Below are positions 7,799 through 12,301 of a stretch of 12,301 nt of DNA, piece after piece. Origin of the DNA: Verrucomicrobiota bacterium (GTDB taxonomy: Bacteria > Verrucomicrobiota > Verrucomicrobiia > Opitutales > UBA953); NCBI GenBank assembly GCA_009924535.1, contig RFRI01000018.1:1-12301 (forward strand). The letters are read 5' to 3'. Position numbers and translations under genes: made by a program. The notes under the pieces are model-generated. The model saw only the letters and a program-made list of their open reading frames with translations. It had not been told where the DNA came from and did not search any database. Position 1 is the stretch's first letter, and every line of letters starts with the position of its first letter.

Positions 7799-9115
7799 AT
7801 GGATCGCCGCGAGTTTCTTCACCTCACCGCCCTAGGTTCGCTGGGCGCCGTCGTTCTTTCCGGCTGCGCCGGCGGCGGTGGCGGTGGCGGTGGCTCCGCC
7901 GGAACTGCGCCCGCCGCGCCGGCTCCGGTCGCTCCGGTCACGGGCAAGGTCATGCTGGGTATCGACGTCCTCGCCGCCGATGGCTTCGCCCAACTTAAGG
8001 GGCTGCGTTGCGGCCTCGTGACGCACCGCGCCGGCGTCAATGGCCTCGGTCAGCGTACCGTCGACGTGCTCGCCCGCGCGCCCGGCGTGAAACTGGTCAA
8101 GCTCTTCGGCCCGGAGCATGGGATCGACGGCGTCGCCGCAGCCGACGTCGCCGTCGGCCATGCGAAGGATGCGCGCACGGGTCTTCCGATCTATTCGCTT
8201 TACGGAGCGACGCGCCGTCCGACGGCGGAGATGCTGTCCGGCCTCGACGTCATCGTCATCGATTTCCAGGATATCGGCGCTCGTTCGTATACCTACATCA
8301 GCTGCATGCGGTACGTGATCGAGGCATGCTTCTCGCTGCCGCGTCCCGTGCGCGTGGTGGTCCTCGATCGCCCGAATCCGCTCGGCGGAGAGAAGGTCGA
8401 CGGCCCCTTCCTTGATCGCAAATGGCGCAGCTATGTGGGCGCCTACGAGACGCCTTATGTCCATGGCCTCACCATCGGCGAGATCGCGCGCTGGGCCGTG
8501 GCCACGCCGGGCGTCCTCGAACTCGACGACGCGACGCGCCGTCGCGGCACGTTGGAAGTCGTCGCCATGCGCGGTTGGCGCCGCACGATGACCTGGAATC
8601 TCACCGGCCTGAACTGGGTGCCGACGTCGCCGAAGATCGACAATGCCAAGGCCGCCCTCGGTTATGCGATGACGGGCCTGGGCGCCATGGATTCCGGCTT
8701 CAGCCATAGCACCGGCGTCGGGCAGAATTTCCGCTTCCTCACCTATCCTCGCCGGAAGTCCGCCGACCTTGTCGCCGCGTTCGGCAACGCCGTGCCCGGC
8801 CTCGTCTGCCAGCCTCAGCAGATGGCAGATGGCACGCAAGGCGTCTATCTCTCGGTCGGCGATTGGCCGAAGCTACGCCCCACCGCGATTTCGTTGCACA
8901 TGCTGCGTCAGGCCTGTGTCTGGGCGCCGAATCCGTTCGCCGGTCTCACGGGCTCCAAGCGCGAACTGTTCATCAAGCACCTCGGGAGCGAAACCTTCTT
9001 CGAAGATCTCCGCACGCAGGGCGCGCGGATCGACCTCGCCCGCTGGATGGCGCGCTGGGACGGCGACGCCGCGGCCTTCCGCGCGCGCACCGCTCCGTTC
9101 AGGCTCTACGTCTGA
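7799..9115 (+). CDS. Tat-type lipoprotein, DUF1343 / GH171 family (NamZ-like exo-beta-N-acetylmuramidase)
   Basis: The 438-residue product starts MDRREFLHLTALG, a twin-arginine-like signal, and ends its signal with lipobox LSGC (C23). Eight glycines (25-32) and an Ala/Pro linker to about residue 46 follow, so it is likely a tethered lipoprotein. The rest matches DUF1343, whose characterised member B. subtilis NamZ (YbbC) removes terminal MurNAc from muropeptides during wall recycling. Visible family motifs are LFGPEHG (102-108), IDFQDIGARSYTY (154-166), LDRPNPLGG (189-197) and HGLTIGEIA (222-230). The length is ordinary for the family plus a linker. The ATG at 7799 places the RR motif at the very N-terminus; an in-frame TTG at 7754 would push it inward and is rejected. 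Enzymatic activity is inferred from the family only. Confidence 0.9.
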   Translation: MDRREFLHLTALGSLGAVVLSGCAGGGGGGGGSAGTAPAAPAPVAPVTGKVMLGIDVLAADGFAQLKGLRCGLVTHRAGVNGLGQRTVDVLARAPGVKLVKLFGPEHGIDGVAAADVAVGHAKDARTGLPIYSLYGATRRPTAEMLSGLDVIVIDFQDIGARSYTYISCMRYVIEACFSLPRPVRVVVLDRPNPLGGEKVDGPFLDRKWRSYVGAYETPYVHGLTIGEIARWAVATPGVLELDDATRRRGTLEVVAMRGWRRTMTWNLTGLNWVPTSPKIDNAKAALGYAMTGLGAMDSGFSHSTGVGQNFRFLTYPRRKSADLVAAFGNAVPGLVCQPQQMADGTQGVYLSVGDWPKLRPTAISLHMLRQACVWAPNPFAGLTGSKRELFIKHLGSETFFEDLRTQGARIDLARWMARWDGDAAAFRARTAPFRLYV

Positions 9116-11029
9116 TCAGTAGGAGCGCCCTTCGCGCTTCTCCCAGTAGTTGATGTAGGCCTGGTTGAGCACGCCGAGACCGCCGGGGGTCGGGTAGTCG
9201 CCGGTGAAATACCAATCGCCGCGGCTCTTCGGGCAGGCCTTGTGCAGCGACTCGATCTTCTGGAAGACCAGGATCAGCTCGCCCTTCCAGGCGCTCTTGG
9301 ACGGGTAGACGAGTTCGGCCGCCTTGGCGGCGATCTCGATCTCCGTGAAGGCGTCGTAGATCCGCTTCACATGGTTCTTCATCTCTTTGGTCGGCTTCTT
9401 CGACTGCGCGACGCAGTCTTCGTAGACTTCGCGGAGCAGGTCCGTCTTGCCGCGTTCCTTGCAGAGCGCGACGGTGGCCTGGAAGGCCAGGAACTTGCCC
9501 ATCTCGGACATGTCGATGCCGTAGCAGTCCGGGTAGCGGATCTGCGGCGCCGTCGAGGCGATGACGATGCGTTTCGGGTTCGGGCGGGCGAGGATGCGGA
9601 GGATCGACTGACGGAGCGTCGTGCCGCGGACGATCGAGTCGTCGACGCAGACGAGCGTGTCCCCGTCGCGGACGGTGCCGTAGGAGATGTCGTAGACGTG
9701 CGAAGCCATCTGCATGCGGTTCTTCTCCTGCGAGATGAACGTGCGTAGCTTGACGTCCTTATGCGCGACCTTTTCGCCGCGCGGCCAGCCGCCGAGGACG
9801 AGCTTGTCGATGAGGGCTTCGTCGAGCACGCCGGCGCGCTGGGCGTCGACGAGCTTCTGCCGGACCTGCGAGCGGCGGCGTTTGCGGAGCTCTTCCATCA
9901 GGCCGTACCAGGCGATCTCCGCCGTGTTCGGGATGTAGGAGAAGACCGCGTTGTCGTGGTCGTCGCGGATCTGCGCGATGACGTCGTCGGCGAGGGCCGC
10001 GCCGAGGGCCTTGCGTTCGGCGTAGATTTCCGGGTCGTTGCCGCGCGAGAAGTAGATGCGCTCGAAGGAGCAGTGGCGGGGCTCGCCGGGCGCATGGAAG
10101 GACTCGATCGAATGACGGCCGTCGGCCTTCATGATCAGCGCGCAGCCCGGGGGCAGCTCATGCACGTCTTCCTGGTTCACGCCGACGATGGTCATCAGCG
10201 CGACGCGCTCGGAGGCCACCGCGATGAGGTCTTCGGTGCGGGCGTACCAGCAAGGGCGGATGCCGTTGGGGTCGCGGATGACGAAGCTGTCGCCGTTGCC
10301 GATGAGGCCGGCGATGGCGTAACCGCCGTCCCAGTTCTTGGCGGCTTTGCGCAGGACGTTCCCGATGTCCATGTGCTTGGAGATCTCGGACTGCACCGCG
10401 CCGCCTTCGAGACCTTGGTCTTTGAACGCCTTGAAGAGGCGATCATGCTCCTCGTCGAGCCAGAAGCCGATTTCCTCGAGGATGGACTGCGTGTCGGTCG
10501 AGTAGATGACGTGCGCGCCGCGCTGGGTGAGCGAGGCGTTGAGCTCGTTGGTGTTGGTGAGGTTGAAATTACCGGCGACGAGCAGGTTGCGGGTCGGCCA
10601 GATGGACTTGCGGGCGTAGGGGTGGCAGGAGACCGAGTCGAAATTGCCCGAGGTGCCGTACCGGAGGTGGCCGAGGAGGAGTTCGCCGCCGAAGTCGAAA
10701 TGTCGCTTAACCGTTTCCGGGAATTCGGGAACGATGACCCCTTCGCGCATCTTGTCGGAGTAGGTCTTGATCTGGCGGGTGAAGATCTGGGTCAGGCCCT
10801 GGGCGCCGATCTCGCGGTCGCGGAACAGGAAGGCCTCGCCGTTCTCGGCGCCGATCTTGACGCAGCCGATGCCCGCGCCGTCCTGGCCGCGGTTGTGCTG
10901 CTTCTCCATCAGGAGGAAGAGCTGGTTAAAGCCGTGGAGCGGGGTGCCGTACTTTTCCTGATACCACTTTAGGTCCTTGGTCAGCCGGACAAGGGCAATG
11001 CCGCATTCGTGCCTTAAAGAGTCGCTCAT
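9116..11029 (-). CDS. purF: Amidophosphoribosyltransferase, long form
   Basis: The 637-residue protein catalyses the first committed purine step, making phosphoribosylamine from PRPP and glutamine. C9 in HECGIA is the expected glutamine-hydrolysing nucleophile, exposed after removal of a short propeptide. RGQDGAG (47-53) and GHLRYGTSG belong to the Ntn-type glutaminase domain. The C-terminal phosphoribosyltransferase domain has the PRPP motif CVDDSIVRGTT (461-471) and YGIDMSE downstream. The enzyme is about 130 residues longer than E. coli PurF (505). It has inserts in the domain junction and a C-terminal tail ending EKREGRSY, resembling the long PurF type I recall from Bacteroidetes. The oxyanion-hole segment reads AGNFNLTN (152-159) where E. 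coli has AHNGNLTN. A GAGG about six bases before the ATG is the only good Shine-Dalgarno in the window. It lies 52 bp after the kinase-like gene. Confidence 0.93.
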   Translation of the reverse strand: MSDSLRHECGIALVRLTKDLKWYQEKYGTPLHGFNQLFLLMEKQHNRGQDGAGIGCVKIGAENGEAFLFRDREIGAQGLTQIFTRQIKTYSDKMREGVIVPEFPETVKRHFDFGGELLLGHLRYGTSGNFDSVSCHPYARKSIWPTRNLLVAGNFNLTNTNELNASLTQRGAHVIYSTDTQSILEEIGFWLDEEHDRLFKAFKDQGLEGGAVQSEISKHMDIGNVLRKAAKNWDGGYAIAGLIGNGDSFVIRDPNGIRPCWYARTEDLIAVASERVALMTIVGVNQEDVHELPPGCALIMKADGRHSIESFHAPGEPRHCSFERIYFSRGNDPEIYAERKALGAALADDVIAQIRDDHDNAVFSYIPNTAEIAWYGLMEELRKRRRSQVRQKLVDAQRAGVLDEALIDKLVLGGWPRGEKVAHKDVKLRTFISQEKNRMQMASHVYDISYGTVRDGDTLVCVDDSIVRGTTLRQSILRILARPNPKRIVIASTAPQIRYPDCYGIDMSEMGKFLAFQATVALCKERGKTDLLREVYEDCVAQSKKPTKEMKNHVKRIYDAFTEIEIAAKAAELVYPSKSAWKGELILVFQKIESLHKACPKSRGDWYFTGDYPTPGGLGVLNQAYINYWEKREGRSY

Positions 11030-11081
11030 CGCAGGCCTCGGAGTTTGCCCACTCGGCGCGCGTCCTGTCCAGCGCTTACTA

Positions 11082-12134
11082 TTAAGAGCGGAGGACCCGG
11101 TCGAGCCGGGCGAGGCTTTCGCCGATCAAGCCCGCCATGTCCGTGTGTTGCCGGAAGGCCGGATCTCGGTGGTATTCGGCCAGACCGTCGGCCAGTTCCC
11201 TCGCCTTTTCGCTGCTGGTGAGGGGGTTGGACCGCATGGCGGCCAGGAGGTCCTTGACCCGGTCGGGCGCGGCGAGGTGGCGGCGGTGAATCAGCGACTG
11301 CTCTTCGCGGCGGTACTGGGCGGCGGAGGCGGCGTTGATATGCTTGGCGCAGAGCTGGGCGAAGGGACGGTTCTCCTTGAACGAGCCAGGCAGGTAGAAC
11401 CGCAGGCGACCGTCGTAGCTCTGCTGGTCGAAGTCCATGGCGCGCACACGGATGGCGGTGGCGTCGAAGTCCGGCGTGACGGCGATGACGAAGTTATAGG
11501 CGCGCATGTCGCCGAGGAGGCGCACCAGGCAGCGCTCCTCGAACTTGATGAGTTCCTTGGCGAGGCGTACCGGATGGTGTCCGTCGGCGGCGAGCCACTT
11601 TTCGGCGAAGATGTCCCCGGGGATGCCCGTGACGTGCTCCTCGACCAAGGTCTCGCCCCAGGTGAGGTAGAGCATGCGGTTGGGCGAGAGCAGGTGCTCC
11701 AGCTCGAGCCCGCATACACGCGAGGCGTCGCCGACCTTCACGTAGAAGTAGTCGTGGTTCTCGTTGTACGCGTTGACGATACGCACGCGGAAGGGCTGCG
11801 AATTGCCGAAGGAGCAGAAGTCGACGCGATCGACGTAGACGTGGCTGAAGACCTTCATGCCGCCTTCGCCACGGAGCAGGGCGTACGTTTCGAGCAGGCC
11901 TTGGGAAAGGTGGCTCATGACTTCGGGCGGATAGGCGACCGTTTCCCAGAGCGTGTCCTTGCCGCGTTCGAGCAAGGGCATCGCGGCGGTGAAGTCGCGG
12001 AGTTCGGCGTACGTGACCGGCAGCGGCACTTCGCGCCCTTCGCGCGAGAGGTACGCGCGTAGCTCGGCGCCGATCGGATAGGCCGGCTTGCGGTTGGTCC
12101 GCTTGAATTCGGCTTCGGAACCGGCGGCGTCCAT
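11082..12134 (-). CDS. Uncharacterised protein with divergent kinase-fold-like motifs
   Basis: I do not recognise a named family for this 350-residue soluble protein. Its middle reads like a remote protein-kinase/aminoglycoside-phosphotransferase fold. A strand with K133 (DYFYVKVG) is followed by a helix with E144/E146 (GLELEHLL), a hinge-like ETLVEEHVTGIPGD (161-174), LLGDMRAYNFVI (207-216), and RAMDFDQQ (231-238). The GDxxxxN of the fourth element (D209, N214) and the DFD of the fifth (D234, D236) mimic the catalytic loop and metal-binding Asp. No glycine-rich loop is evident. No signal peptide or membrane segment is seen. The start at 12134 lies two bases after the upstream stop, so the genes are probably coupled; purF follows by 52 bp. 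The gene is certain; the kinase reading is inference from motif order. Confidence 0.7.
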   Translation of the reverse strand: MDAAGSEAEFKRTNRKPAYPIGAELRAYLSREGREVPLPVTYAELRDFTAAMPLLERGKDTLWETVAYPPEVMSHLSQGLLETYALLRGEGGMKVFSHVYVDRVDFCSFGNSQPFRVRIVNAYNENHDYFYVKVGDASRVCGLELEHLLSPNRMLYLTWGETLVEEHVTGIPGDIFAEKWLAADGHHPVRLAKELIKFEERCLVRLLGDMRAYNFVIAVTPDFDATAIRVRAMDFDQQSYDGRLRFYLPGSFKENRPFAQLCAKHINAASAAQYRREEQSLIHRRHLAAPDRVKDLLAAMRSNPLTSSEKARELADGLAEYHRDPAFRQHTDMAGLIGESLARLDRVLRS

Positions 12135-12136
12135 CG

Positions 12137-12301
12137 TCAGTCGAGGTTAGGCCGGTCGCGCGTCTCTTCGACGATCATCTGGAGCGGCTGTCCCGGATGG
12201 CATTCGGCGCGATACGCGATGAAGCCGCGGCGATGCTCGTCGTAGATCGGCCAGAGCAGGGTACGGTCGGTCTCCGGGATCGCGGTGCGCGCGAGTTCTT
12301 C
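12137..12301 (-). CDS. Unknown protein, C-terminal 54 residues only
   Basis: An open frame enters from beyond base 12301 and ends at the TGA at 12139-12137. The visible tail includes LLWPIYDEHRRGFIAYRAE and ends IVEETRDRPNLD. It is polar, with no membrane segment and no motif I can name. It is supported as coding by its position, two bases ahead of the kinase-like gene on the same strand, matching the tight spacing elsewhere in the window. The family and function cannot be judged from this fragment. Confidence 0.6.
   Translation of the reverse strand, partial: EELARTAIPETDRTLLWPIYDEHRRGFIAYRAECHPGQPLQMIVEETRDRPNLD

Noticed and set aside
7861..7900. GGCGGT-type repeat run as a regulatory or mobile repeat
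   Set aside because: It is in frame and encodes the eight-glycine linker after the lipobox, so it is explained by the protein.
9761..10972. Plus-strand open frame of 403 codons opposite purF
   Set aside because: It is fully antisense to a well-supported gene, with Val/Asp/Ala-rich composition and no recognisable domain.
10977..12062. Plus-strand open frame of 361 codons opposite the kinase-like gene
   Set aside because: It crosses the end of purF and lacks any motif, while the minus-strand frame is tightly packed with its neighbours and has ordered motifs.

Overview
The window is GC-rich, densely packed bacterial chromosome. It carries housekeeping genes (purine, aromatic amino acid and cell-envelope functions) and shows no mobile element, RNA gene or CRISPR array. 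The mix is a long-form PurF, split PurE/PurK, a Tat-type GH171/DUF1343 lipoprotein, a SUMF1-like membrane protein, and almost no Shine-Dalgarno sequences. This would fit a Verrucomicrobiota/PVC-type organism, possibly Opitutaceae-like. That placement is inference from gene content and style, not a database match.

Layout. Positions 1-250 (minus) hold the N-terminus of a TyrA-type dehydrogenase. An 89-bp gap, 34% GC over its first 50 bases, separates it from a plus-strand run. That run is a membrane-anchored protein with a cysteine-free SUMF1/FGE-like domain (340-2097), a WbpM/PglF-type membrane nucleotide-sugar 4,6-dehydratase (2129-4030), purE (4082-4603) and purK (4607-5740). It meets, with no spare base, a minus-strand operon transcribed as purN (7119-7697), prmA (6232-7119) and a small four-helix membrane protein (5741-6193). 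Divergent from purN is a plus-strand GH171/NamZ-like lipoprotein (7799-9115). That gene again abuts a minus-strand run without a spare base. In transcription order this second run is an unknown C-terminal fragment (12137-12301), a protein with kinase-fold-like motifs (11082-12134) and purF (9116-11029).

How they work together. PurF makes phosphoribosylamine from PRPP, PurN formylates GAR, and PurK plus PurE convert AIR to CAIR through N5-CAIR. Four de novo purine enzymes therefore lie within 7 kb, in three transcription units. The envelope genes (nucleotide-sugar dehydratase, muropeptide hydrolase, SUMF1-like protein, small membrane protein) are interleaved with them. PrmA methylates ribosomal protein L11 and is translationally coupled to purN.

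I see no clear novel defence or mobile system. The most interesting items are the divergent kinase-like protein, the degenerate SUMF1 protein and the variant PurF. No stretch over 300 bases lacks a gene.
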